This document shows positions 1 through 6,460 of a DNA stretch of 7,701 nucleotides, in pieces. A program made the translations under genes and the position numbers. The DNA comes from an uncultured Maritalea sp. (GTDB taxonomy: Bacteria; Pseudomonadota; Alphaproteobacteria; Rhizobiales; Devosiaceae). The notes below the pieces were generated by a model. The model worked only from the letters and a program-made list of their open reading frames with translations, was not told where the DNA came from and did not search any database. The DNA is taken from contig CAJXLH010000121.1 in the NCBI GenBank assembly GCA_913055925.1, positions 1 through 7,701 on the forward strand. Reading direction: 5' to 3'. The stretch's first letter is position 1; every line of letters starts with the position of its first letter.

Positions 1-592
1 ACAGTCATTGCCGATAGAGTTACCGCAGTTTAGCGACCATGCGGTGGCGAATGCATTGGCAGCGGCGATGGTCGGTGAACAGTTCGAAATTGACGCTATT
101 ACAGTAGCTGCCGGTTTGGCGAATTTCAGCGCGCCAGAAGGCCGTGGCGAACTCACCGAAGTCGCCGTCAGCGGCGGCACAGCCTTGATTTTGGACGAAA
201 GTTATAACGCAAATCCCGTGTCCATGAGGGCGGCCTTTTTGCTTCTTGCGCGTCTGCCTGTGAAAGGGCGCAAAATCGCTGTTTTGGGCGATATGTTGGA
301 GTTAGGCGATCAATCAACAAAAATCCATTCAGAACTATCGGGCCCATTGCTTGCATCAGGTGCACACGAAGTGGTTTTGGTCGGACCTGAGATGGCCCAT
401 TTAAGGGACAAAATCCAAGGTCAAATCAAAACCACATATGTGCCCGATACCAAAAAGCTGGACGTAATGATTGCCGAAAGCCTTGCACCGGGGGACCTTG
501 TTATGTTCAAAGGTTCAAAGGGAATTGGGTTGTCGCCTGTCGTCGCCAGCATTAAGGCGCGGCTTGGTGGAACCAAAAACAGCAAAACCTGA
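1..592 (+). CDS. murF: MurF, UDP-MurNAc-tripeptide--D-Ala-D-Ala ligase (3' part)
   Basis: This is the C-terminal part of the cytoplasmic ATP-dependent ligase that adds the D-Ala-D-Ala dipeptide to UDP-MurNAc-tripeptide, the last soluble precursor step. The gene is cut by the left edge. The frame is open from base 2, giving 196 visible residues to the TGA at 590-592, out of roughly 450-480 in the family, so the N-terminal and most of the ATP-binding domain are outside. Visible marks, numbered from the first full codon, are HAVANALAAA (about 13-22, end of the central domain), GRGE (47-50), DESYNANP (65-72, the Mur ligase C-terminal domain signature), GDMLELG (96-102) and MFKGSKG (168-174). The first visible TTG (base 8) is internal to the gene, not a start. 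mraY follows after 14 bases, the standard dcw order. Identification is firm; only completeness cannot be judged. Confidence 0.96.
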   Translation, partial: QSLPIELPQFSDHAVANALAAAMVGEQFEIDAITVAAGLANFSAPEGRGELTEVAVSGGTALILDESYNANPVSMRAAFLLLARLPVKGRKIAVLGDMLELGDQSTKIHSELSGPLLASGAHEVVLVGPEMAHLRDKIQGQIKTTYVPDTKKLDVMIAESLAPGDLVMFKGSKGIGLSPVVASIKARLGGTKNSKT

Positions 593-606
593 AGGTTGAA
601 AACCGC

Positions 607-1692
607 ATGTTTTATTTTTTGCAGCAGTTCGGCGATCAGTTCGCTGCGCTAAACGTTTTTCGCTATCTCACCTTTAGGACTGGCGGCGCGACCATAACTG
701 CGCTTTTCATTGTATTTCTGTTTGGCCCAAAAGTGATTTCCTTGCTTAAGGTTAAGCAAGGACACGGCCAACCAATCCGCGAAGACGGACCGCAAAGTCA
801 TTTGATCACTAAAAAAGGGACGCCGACAATGGGCGGCCTGATGATCCTTTTGTCGGTCATTGTCTCAACTCTACTTTGGGCAAACCTTTCCAACCCGTAC
901 GTATGGATCGTGCTGGGCGTTACCGTAGGGTTTGGCGCAATCGGCTTTTATGACGACTATTTGAAGGTGTCGAAAGCAACAAACTCGGGCTTTGGCGGCC
1001 GTCAACGCCTGGTTTTGGAAAGCCTAATCGCCGCCGTTGCATGTTACTTTGTTTCGCAAATCGGCGAAGCACCATTTTCGACATCTCTCGCACTTCCCTT
1101 CATCAAAGACTTTGCCATTGACCTTGGCATTTTCTTTTTGGCCTTTGGTGGCTTCATCATCGTTGCTGCCGGCAATTCGGTGAACTTAACAGACGGGCTG
1201 GATGGGCTTGCGATTGTGCCTGTCATGATTGCCGCAGGCTCTTTCGGCCTGATCTCATATCTTGTGGGTAACGAGGTGTTCTCGTCCTATTTGCTGATCA
1301 ATTTTGTGCCCGGAACTGGCGAGTTGGCCGTTCTATGTGGCGCTTTGATTGGGGCAGGTCTCGGCTTCCTGTGGTTCAACGCACCTCCGGCATCCATTTT
1401 CATGGGGGACACCGGTAGTCTTGCACTGGGTGGCATGCTCGGCGCAATTGCTGTTGCAACAAAGCACGAGATCGTACTTGCCATTATCGGTGGGCTGTTT
1501 GTCTTGGAAACTGTTTCGGTGATTGTCCAAGTGGTGAGCTACAAAACCACAGGAAAGCGTATTTTTAAGATGGCGCCGATACACCACCATTTCGAGCATT
1601 TGGGGTGGACAGAAAGCCAGATTGTTATCCGCTTCTGGATCATTTCGTTCGTTTTGGCATTGATCGGATTGAGCTCGCTAAAACTTCGTTAG
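607..1692 (+). CDS. mraY: MraY, phospho-MurNAc-pentapeptide transferase
   Basis: This integral inner-membrane enzyme transfers phospho-MurNAc-pentapeptide from UDP to undecaprenyl phosphate, forming lipid I. The 361-residue product has the usual family length (about 360) and many hydrophobic segments consistent with the ten-helix fold. Motifs in order are GTPTMGG (71-77), GFYDDYLK (113-120, with the active-site Asp pair D116/D117), NLTDGLDG (193-200), MGDTGS (266-271, with the catalytic Asp at 268) and APIHHHFE (323-330, the HHH motif). The C-terminus LKLR is typical and intact. The ATG at 607 is preceded by GAAGG at 591-595, a moderate ribosome binding site overlapping the murF stop. The next gene begins 100 bases downstream, unusually far for this cluster, and it is ftsW instead of the expected murD. 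A long inverted repeat lies inside the coding region at 739-762. Confidence 0.98.
   Translation: MFYFLQQFGDQFAALNVFRYLTFRTGGATITALFIVFLFGPKVISLLKVKQGHGQPIREDGPQSHLITKKGTPTMGGLMILLSVIVSTLLWANLSNPYVWIVLGVTVGFGAIGFYDDYLKVSKATNSGFGGRQRLVLESLIAAVACYFVSQIGEAPFSTSLALPFIKDFAIDLGIFFLAFGGFIIVAAGNSVNLTDGLDGLAIVPVMIAAGSFGLISYLVGNEVFSSYLLINFVPGTGELAVLCGALIGAGLGFLWFNAPPASIFMGDTGSLALGGMLGAIAVATKHEIVLAIIGGLFVLETVSVIVQVVSYKTTGKRIFKMAPIHHHFEHLGWTESQIVIRFWIISFVLALIGLSSLKLR
739..762 (+). repeat. Perfect inverted repeat inside mraY
   Basis: TCCTTGCTTAA (739-749) and TTAAGCAAGGA (752-762) are exact reverse complements separated by GG. In RNA this would form about a 10-pair stem with an AGGU tetraloop, some 130 bases into the mraY reading frame. 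It encodes the residues SLLKVKQG, a region conserved in MraY, so protein constraint explains part of the sequence. No T-run follows, so it is not an ordinary intrinsic terminator. Function is unknown. Confidence 0.6.
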
Positions 1693-1792
1693 CACGCGCA
1701 AAAACTCAAAAATCGTTGCGACTTGGTAACCACTTTCGGTGTAATTTTATTCACCAAAGAGTAGTTGCGAGTTGTTGGGATAGTTTAAGTCA
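1693..1792. other. mraY-ftsW spacer at the usual murD position
   Basis: This is the only sizeable intergenic gap in the window: 100 bases, about 40% G+C by count, AT-richer than the flanking genes. In most dcw clusters murD (about 1.4 kb) sits here. No reading frame or recognisable MurD motif is left. The flanking mraY 3' end and ftsW 5' end both look complete. The sequence GTTGCGA occurs twice (1715-1721 and 1764-1770). A promoter candidate lies at 1716-1745. The best hairpin (GGTG 1738-1741 with CACC 1752-1755) is too weak to call a terminator. Confidence 0.7.
1716..1745 (+). promoter_or_regulatory. Candidate sigma70-type promoter for ftsW-murG-murC onward
   Basis: TTGCGA (1716-1721) resembles a -35 box (4 of 6 consensus bases) and TGTAAT (1740-1745) resembles a -10 box (5 of 6), with an 18-base spacer. 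Transcription would begin near 1752, giving a leader of about 40 bases before the ftsW ATG. It sits in the only intergenic space in the window able to hold a promoter. This is consensus matching by eye with no experimental support, and alphaproteobacterial promoters often differ from the consensus. Confidence 0.35.
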
Positions 1793-2965
1793 ATGTTTTT
1801 GCGCGAATTTTCACGAGAGCGTAAGACCCCGTTAGCTGAGTGGTGGTGGACAATCGACAGGCCTTTGTTGGCCGCATTGTTCGGGCTTTTGGCAGCGGGA
1901 ATGATGCTATCGTTTGCCGCAAGTCCTGCGGTTGCCGTACGTATTGGCCTTGATGAGTGGCACTTCATTGTCCGGCACATGATTTTTCTGGTGCCAACGA
2001 CTATCGTTTTGATTGCAGGTTCGTTTCTAACGCCACGCCAAAGCCGCCATTTGGCGCTTCTTGTACTTGTCGGTATGACCATTTTGATGGCGGGGACGCT
2101 GTTTTTCGGCACTGTGATCAAGGGATCACAGCGGTGGATATCACTCGCTGGTTTTTCGCTACAGCCTTCAGAGTTTGTGAAACCAGCATTTGCGATCATC
2201 GCGGCATGGTTGGTTTCTGAACAGATGCGCAAGCCGGAAGTACCGGGGCACTTATTTGCAGGCATCATTTTGGCGATCATTGTTGGTATTTTGTTGTTGC
2301 AGCCAGACGTTGGCCAAACAGCTCTTGTTATTCTCACCTGGGCTGGGTTGCTGTTTATCGCAGGAATTTCGTGGTGGTTGATCATTGCGTTGGGCAGCGC
2401 AGCCCTTGGCGCCATTACTGCCGCATACTTCATGTTCCCACACGTGACGCGGCGCTTTGATGCTTTCCTTAACCCGCAAACTGGCGATAATTACCAAGTC
2501 GACAAAGCGCTTCAGTCGCTGCTTGAAGGCGGGTGGTTTGGCCTTGGGCCGGGCGAGGGCATTGCCAAGCGTGGCTTGCCCGATGCGCACGCTGACTTTG
2601 TGTTTAGTGCGGCGGCTGGCGAGTTTGGAATCCTTTTCTGTATTGGATTAGTGGCGCTAATCGCTTTTGTCGTCGCGCGTTCATTTTACCTTGCTCAAAT
2701 GCAGCAAAATCTGTTTTCGCGGTTAGCAATCAGTGCAGTGGCGATCCAGTTTGGCGTGCAAGCGCTGATCAATCTCATGGTGAACATCAATCTGATGCCG
2801 CCAAAGGGCATGACACTACCTTTCGTTTCATCTGGTGGTACGTCGATGATGGCGGTTGCTTTTGGTATGGGCATTTTGCTAGGGCTTGCGCGGCGTAAGC
2901 CAGAGCACACAATTCAATCTGGTTTGCCGAGTTTTAGAACCATGCCTGGTCATGAGGTTGCATGA
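1793..2965 (+). CDS. ftsW: FtsW, septal SEDS-family peptidoglycan glycosyltransferase
   Basis: This polytopic membrane protein of the divisome polymerises lipid II into septal glycan strands, working with the transpeptidase FtsI. The 390-residue product fits the family. Visible marks are a cytoplasmic N-terminus with LAEWWWTIDR (14-23), about ten hydrophobic segments, GSQRWI (111-116), QPSEFVK (124-130), QPDVGQTA (170-177), YQVDKALQSLLEGGWFGLG (234-252), PDAHADFVFS (263-272, with the SEDS catalytic Asp at 268) and PFVSSGGTSMM (343-353). The ATG at 1793 is chosen because an in-frame TAG lies at 1781-1783; the only other nearby start is a TTG two codons later. Its ribosome binding site is poor (GGGA at 1777-1780, 12 bases away). 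The 3' end overlaps murG by ATGA. Two residues beside the catalytic site are unusual: HADF where HTDF is usual, and AGEFG where AEEFG is usual. RodA is the alternative, but the neighbours favour FtsW. Confidence 0.96.
   Translation: MFLREFSRERKTPLAEWWWTIDRPLLAALFGLLAAGMMLSFAASPAVAVRIGLDEWHFIVRHMIFLVPTTIVLIAGSFLTPRQSRHLALLVLVGMTILMAGTLFFGTVIKGSQRWISLAGFSLQPSEFVKPAFAIIAAWLVSEQMRKPEVPGHLFAGIILAIIVGILLLQPDVGQTALVILTWAGLLFIAGISWWLIIALGSAALGAITAAYFMFPHVTRRFDAFLNPQTGDNYQVDKALQSLLEGGWFGLGPGEGIAKRGLPDAHADFVFSAAAGEFGILFCIGLVALIAFVVARSFYLAQMQQNLFSRLAISAVAIQFGVQALINLMVNINLMPPKGMTLPFVSSGGTSMMAVAFGMGILLGLARRKPEHTIQSGLPSFRTMPGHEVA
2112..2131 (+). repeat. Inverted repeat (8-base arms) inside ftsW
   Basis: CTGTGATC (2112-2119) and GATCACAG (2124-2131) are exact reverse complements around the four-base loop AAGG. 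It lies in the codons for the conserved GSQRW region of FtsW. Arms of this length arise by chance fairly often in a window this size, and no U-tract follows, so a function is uncertain. Confidence 0.4.
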
Positions 2966-4053
2966 GCAAATTTATGGTAGTGGCCGGCGGGACCGGCGGC
3001 CATCTCTTCCCCGCACAAGCCCTAGCAAACGAGCTGCAAAAGCGCGGCCATACGGTGCATTTGGTCACTGACAATCGCGCGAATAATTTCGCCGCTGATT
3101 TCCCGGCTGAGAAAACCCACATTGTGCCTTCTGCTACGCCGAATTTGCGCAATCCGTTGCAAACAGCAGAAGCATCGCTGACCATTTTGCAAGGCATTGC
3201 GAAGTCGTACAAGCTGATGAAAAAAGAAGAGCCAGATGCGGTCATCGGCTTTGGCGGCTACCCAACATTTCCACCGCTTATTGCGGCGTCGCTTCGCGGC
3301 ATTCCGACAGTTCTGCACGAACAAAATGCCGTAATGGGCCGGGCCAATCGTGCAACGGCGCGTTTCGCCGATAAGATTGCGTTGAGTTTCCCGACCACTA
3401 AATATGCCGACAAATATGAAGCGAAATGCGTTCTAACCGGCAATCCGCTGCGCGATATTGTTTTGCAGGTGGCCAATAAGCCATATCCCGCGATTGACGA
3501 TGACGGGCCGATCAATGTTTTGGTGACAGGCGGTTCACAAGGCGCGCAGGTGTTTTCAGACATGTTGCCGGGCGCCATGCTGAATATCCCGGATGAGCTG
3601 CGCAACAGAATTCGACTTGTCCAGCAGTGCCGTGAAGACGATCTGAAACGCGCAACGTCAGTTTATGCGGATAGTCGTCTAAATGTAGAACTTGCGCCGT
3701 TCTTTAAAGACCTGCCGCGCCGTATCGCCAACTCTCACTTAATCATCTGTCGCGCTGGCGCCAGCACAATTGCTGAAATTGCGGCCATCGGACGTCCAGC
3801 TGTTTATGTGCCGCTTCCTGGGTCGCTCGACCAAGATCAGTTGCACAATGCAAAGAACATTGTTGATGTTGAAGGTGGTTGGATATTGGAACAGGGCACA
3901 CTATCACCACATTCACTCGCCACAGAGTTGACTAAGATTTTGGTTGATACAGATCGTTTGCGCGTCATGGCGGGCAACGCGAAGAAAGCGGGTCGACCCG
4001 ACGCTGTAGTTAACCTCGCCAATATCGCTGAACAATCGGCGCAAGAAGAATAG
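2962..4053 (+). CDS. murG: MurG, UDP-GlcNAc:lipid I GlcNAc transferase
   Basis: This peripheral inner-membrane GT-B glycosyltransferase (GT28 family) adds GlcNAc from UDP-GlcNAc to lipid I, producing lipid II. At 363 residues it is full length. The N-terminal domain shows AGGTGGHLFPA (8-18, with the conserved His at 14), GFGGYPTFPPL (97-107), HEQNAVMGRANR (119-130) and TGNPLR (159-164). The C-terminal nucleotide-sugar domain shows TGGSQGAQ (189-196), RAGASTIAE (264-272, with E272 at the donor-binding site) and LDQDQLHNAKN (289-299, the usual Gln-rich donor motif). The ATG at 2962 overlaps the ftsW stop as ATGA, with AGG at 2955-2957 upstream, so translation is probably coupled to ftsW. murC follows after 13 bases. 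FtsW uses the lipid II that MurG makes, which fits their adjacency. Confidence 0.98.
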   Translation: MSKFMVVAGGTGGHLFPAQALANELQKRGHTVHLVTDNRANNFAADFPAEKTHIVPSATPNLRNPLQTAEASLTILQGIAKSYKLMKKEEPDAVIGFGGYPTFPPLIAASLRGIPTVLHEQNAVMGRANRATARFADKIALSFPTTKYADKYEAKCVLTGNPLRDIVLQVANKPYPAIDDDGPINVLVTGGSQGAQVFSDMLPGAMLNIPDELRNRIRLVQQCREDDLKRATSVYADSRLNVELAPFFKDLPRRIANSHLIICRAGASTIAEIAAIGRPAVYVPLPGSLDQDQLHNAKNIVDVEGGWILEQGTLSPHSLATELTKILVDTDRLRVMAGNAKKAGRPDAVVNLANIAEQSAQEE

Positions 4054-4066
4054 GAGCGCATCGCAA

Positions 4067-5479
4067 ATGAAGATGCCACAAAATATCGGTCCGGTGCATT
4101 TCGTTGGGATCGGTGGAATTGGAATGAGCGGCATTGCCGAGGTTTTGCATAACCAAGGCTATGAAGTGCGCGGTTCTGATTTGTCCTTAAACCCAAACGT
4201 TCAGCGTTTGCAGGAAAAAGGGATCCACGTCGATATTGGCCAGAAAGCCGAGAACTTAGACAGCGCAGCAGTTGTTGTCATTTCATCGGCTATTAAATCG
4301 GATAATCCAGAGCTGATTGCAGCGCGTGAACGTTCGCTGCCGATTGTACGGCGCGCCGAGATGCTTGCCGAAATTATGCGTTTTAAAAATGCGATTGCCA
4401 TTGGTGGCACGCATGGCAAAACCACAACAACGTCGCTTGTTGCGAGTTTGCTGGATGCCGGTGGCGTTGATCCAACGGTTATCAATGGTGGCATTATCAA
4501 TGCGTATGGCACAAATGCGCGTTTGGGCGATGGCGACTGGATGGTCGTTGAAGCTGACGAAAGTGATGGTACATTTGTTAAATTGCCAGCAGATGTTGCG
4601 GTTGTGACAAATGTGGATGCTGAGCATTTGGATCACTATGGCGACTTTGAAACGGTTCAAAAAGCGTTTTTGCAGTTCGTTGAAAATGTACCGTTTTATG
4701 GTTTTGCTGTGATGTGTTTGGACCATCCAACGGTTCAAGATTTGGTGGGTAAGGTCACAGATCGTCGGATCATTACGTACGGCCAAAACCCGCAATCAGA
4801 TGTGTTGCTCAAGGAAGTTAAGTCAAAAGATGGCGGTTCAAACTTCTCGGTCGAGATTCGAGACCGTTTGGCGGGCACAACCGAGACGATCGAAAATTTA
4901 CAATTGCCAATGCCGGGCATCTATAATGTGCTTAACGCAACCGCAGCGATTGCAGTGGCGCACCGATTGCACGTTGATGCGGAAGATATCCGCGAGGGCC
5001 TGAGCAAATTCTCTGGCGTGAAGCGCCGTTTCACCACCGTTGGTGAAGTTGCTGGCACACGCATAATTGATGACTATGCGCACCATCCAGTTGAGATTTC
5101 TTCAGTGTTGAAGGCCGCGCGTTCGGCCACAAAAGGTGATGTCATCGCCGTGGTGCAACCGCACCGATATTCCCGTCTTGAAGATTTGTTCGAAGAGTTT
5201 GCAAGTTGCTTCAATGACGCCGACACAGTTCTTGTGGCGCCTGTCTTCGCAGCGGGTGAGCAACCGATTGATGGCGTTTCGCACGAAACGTTGGTTGATC
5301 GTTTGCGCGCTAAAGGTCACCGCGATGCACGTGTTGTTGATCGTCCTGAAGCGATTGCCCCATTGCTGGCATCTCGTGTTGCAAAAGGTGATTACGTTGT
5401 CTGTTTGGGTGCAGGTTCAATCACGCAATGGGCGGCAAAATTGCCGGGCGAACTAGAAGCACTTGTAGGAGATAAATAA
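4067..5479 (+). CDS. murC: MurC, UDP-MurNAc--L-alanine ligase
   Basis: This cytoplasmic ATP-dependent Mur ligase adds L-Ala, the first stem-peptide residue, to UDP-MurNAc. At 470 residues it has the usual length. The N-terminal UDP-binding domain has VGIGGIGMSGIAE (13-25). The central ATPase domain has GGTHGKTTTTSL (113-124, the P-loop), EADESDGTF (162-170), TNVDAEHLDHYG (181-192) and NVLNATAA (287-294). The C-terminal domain has VKRRF (318-322), DDYAHHPVEI (335-344), VQPHRYSR (363-370) and GAGSITQW (448-455). The GIGGIGMSG and DYAHHP motifs distinguish it from MurD, MurE and MurF. AGGAG at 4052-4056, overlapping the murG stop, lies 10 bases before the ATG. The stop codon directly abuts the murB start. 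It is the only complete Mur ligase in the window and does not replace the missing murD. Confidence 0.98.
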   Translation: MKMPQNIGPVHFVGIGGIGMSGIAEVLHNQGYEVRGSDLSLNPNVQRLQEKGIHVDIGQKAENLDSAAVVVISSAIKSDNPELIAARERSLPIVRRAEMLAEIMRFKNAIAIGGTHGKTTTTSLVASLLDAGGVDPTVINGGIINAYGTNARLGDGDWMVVEADESDGTFVKLPADVAVVTNVDAEHLDHYGDFETVQKAFLQFVENVPFYGFAVMCLDHPTVQDLVGKVTDRRIITYGQNPQSDVLLKEVKSKDGGSNFSVEIRDRLAGTTETIENLQLPMPGIYNVLNATAAIAVAHRLHVDAEDIREGLSKFSGVKRRFTTVGEVAGTRIIDDYAHHPVEISSVLKAARSATKGDVIAVVQPHRYSRLEDLFEEFASCFNDADTVLVAPVFAAGEQPIDGVSHETLVDRLRAKGHRDARVVDRPEAIAPLLASRVAKGDYVVCLGAGSITQWAAKLPGELEALVGDK

Positions 5480-6457
5480 ATGAGTTTTCCAGATTTGCTT
5501 CCGCAATTTGACGACTGGATCGACGGCGTTCGTGGTCGTTTGACGCCAAATCAATTGCTTTCGGAAATCACATGGTTCCGCGTTGGTGGTCCGGCGCAGC
5601 TCTATTTCCAGCCGAAAGACGAAGATGATCTCAGATATTTCCTCCAGCATCTGCCAAAGGAGATCAAAGTCACCGTTATTGGTTTGGGCTCCAACCTTTT
5701 GACCCGTGATGGTGGAGTTGATGGCGTTGTGATCCGCTTGAGCGGCAAAGCCTTTGGTGAAACCGAGATCTTGGATGATCATAAAATTCGTGTTGGTACC
5801 GCGCTGCCGGATGTACGTGTTGCGACTGCGGCTGCGTCGGCAGGCATTGATGGGCTGACCTTTTATCGAGGTATCCCTGGCGGTATTGGCGGCGCGCTTT
5901 ACATGAATGCAGGGTGCTACGGCACCGAAACCAAAGACCGCATGGTTGAATTGCGCGGTGTAACTCGCGACGGTGAAGTGATCACGCTCACCAATCAAGA
6001 TATGGGCTACAAATACCGCAAGAATAATGGTCCGCGCGGGGTGATTTTTACATCCGCTGTTTATCAGGGGTTCGCTGGTGATCCAGAGGACATCAAGGCG
6101 CGAATGAAAGAAATCACTGAAACACGCGAAAGCTCGCAACCAACGCGCGCGCGCACAGGTGGTTCGACGTTTAAAAATCCAGATGGTCACTCAAGCTGGA
6201 AGCTTGTGGATGCAGCGGGTTGTCGTGGATTGCAAATCGGTGGCGCACAAGTCTCTGAAAAGCACTGCAACTTCTTGCTCAATCTTGGTGAGGCGACAGC
6301 TCACGACATCGAAACCCTCGGTGAAACCGTTCGCAACAAAGTGCGTGAAAATTCAGGCATTGAATTGAAGTGGGAAATCCGACGGATGGGGCATTTTGTT
6401 GAGGGCCTTGAAGTGCGCGAATTCTTGGACGGTGATGTCTTCACCGGTCAGGTGTAA
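5480..6457 (+). CDS. murB: MurB, UDP-N-acetylenolpyruvoylglucosamine reductase
   Basis: This cytoplasmic FAD-dependent enzyme reduces UDP-GlcNAc-enolpyruvate with NADPH to UDP-MurNAc, the substrate of MurC next door. The 325-residue product shows TWFRVGGPAQLY (31-42) and GLGSNLLTRDGG (68-79) in the FAD-binding domain, then FYRGIPGGIGGALYMNAG (128-145, with active-site R130) and GGSTFKNP (227-234, with the proton-donor Ser at 229). WEIRRMG (298-304) near the C-terminus carries the catalytic Glu at 299. The GSTFKNP form and the length suggest a type II MurB, as is common outside the enterobacteria. The ATG immediately follows the murC TAA. AGGAG at 5467-5471, inside the end of murC, lies 8 bases upstream and supports this start and coupled translation. 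ddl follows after three bases. Confidence 0.97.
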   Translation: MSFPDLLPQFDDWIDGVRGRLTPNQLLSEITWFRVGGPAQLYFQPKDEDDLRYFLQHLPKEIKVTVIGLGSNLLTRDGGVDGVVIRLSGKAFGETEILDDHKIRVGTALPDVRVATAAASAGIDGLTFYRGIPGGIGGALYMNAGCYGTETKDRMVELRGVTRDGEVITLTNQDMGYKYRKNNGPRGVIFTSAVYQGFAGDPEDIKARMKEITETRESSQPTRARTGGSTFKNPDGHSSWKLVDAAGCRGLQIGGAQVSEKHCNFLLNLGEATAHDIETLGETVRNKVRENSGIELKWEIRRMGHFVEGLEVREFLDGDVFTGQV

Positions 6458-6460
6458 CTC

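Noticed and set aside
1738..1755. Intrinsic terminator after mraY
   Set aside because: The only stem is GGTG/CACC with a 10-base loop and no following T-run, too weak to call.
1693..1792. Degenerate murD remnant in the mraY-ftsW gap
   Set aside because: The 100 bases contain no Mur ligase motif in any frame and are too short to judge as a pseudogene; the data support absence only.
1747..2433. Long antisense open frame (228 codons) opposite ftsW
   Set aside because: It lies fully opposite a clearly identified conserved gene, its translation has no recognisable domain, and it is explained by the codon pattern of ftsW.
2983..2997. GC-rich hairpin (GCCGG/CCGGC) just after the murG start
   Set aside because: It is largely dictated by codons of the conserved glycine-rich GGTGG motif, so there is no need to invoke regulation.
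5453..6190. Long antisense open frame (245 codons) opposite murB
   Set aside because: It mirrors the murB coding sequence, reads as low-meaning Arg/Thr/Asn-rich sequence, and has no domain or neighbouring antisense genes to support it.
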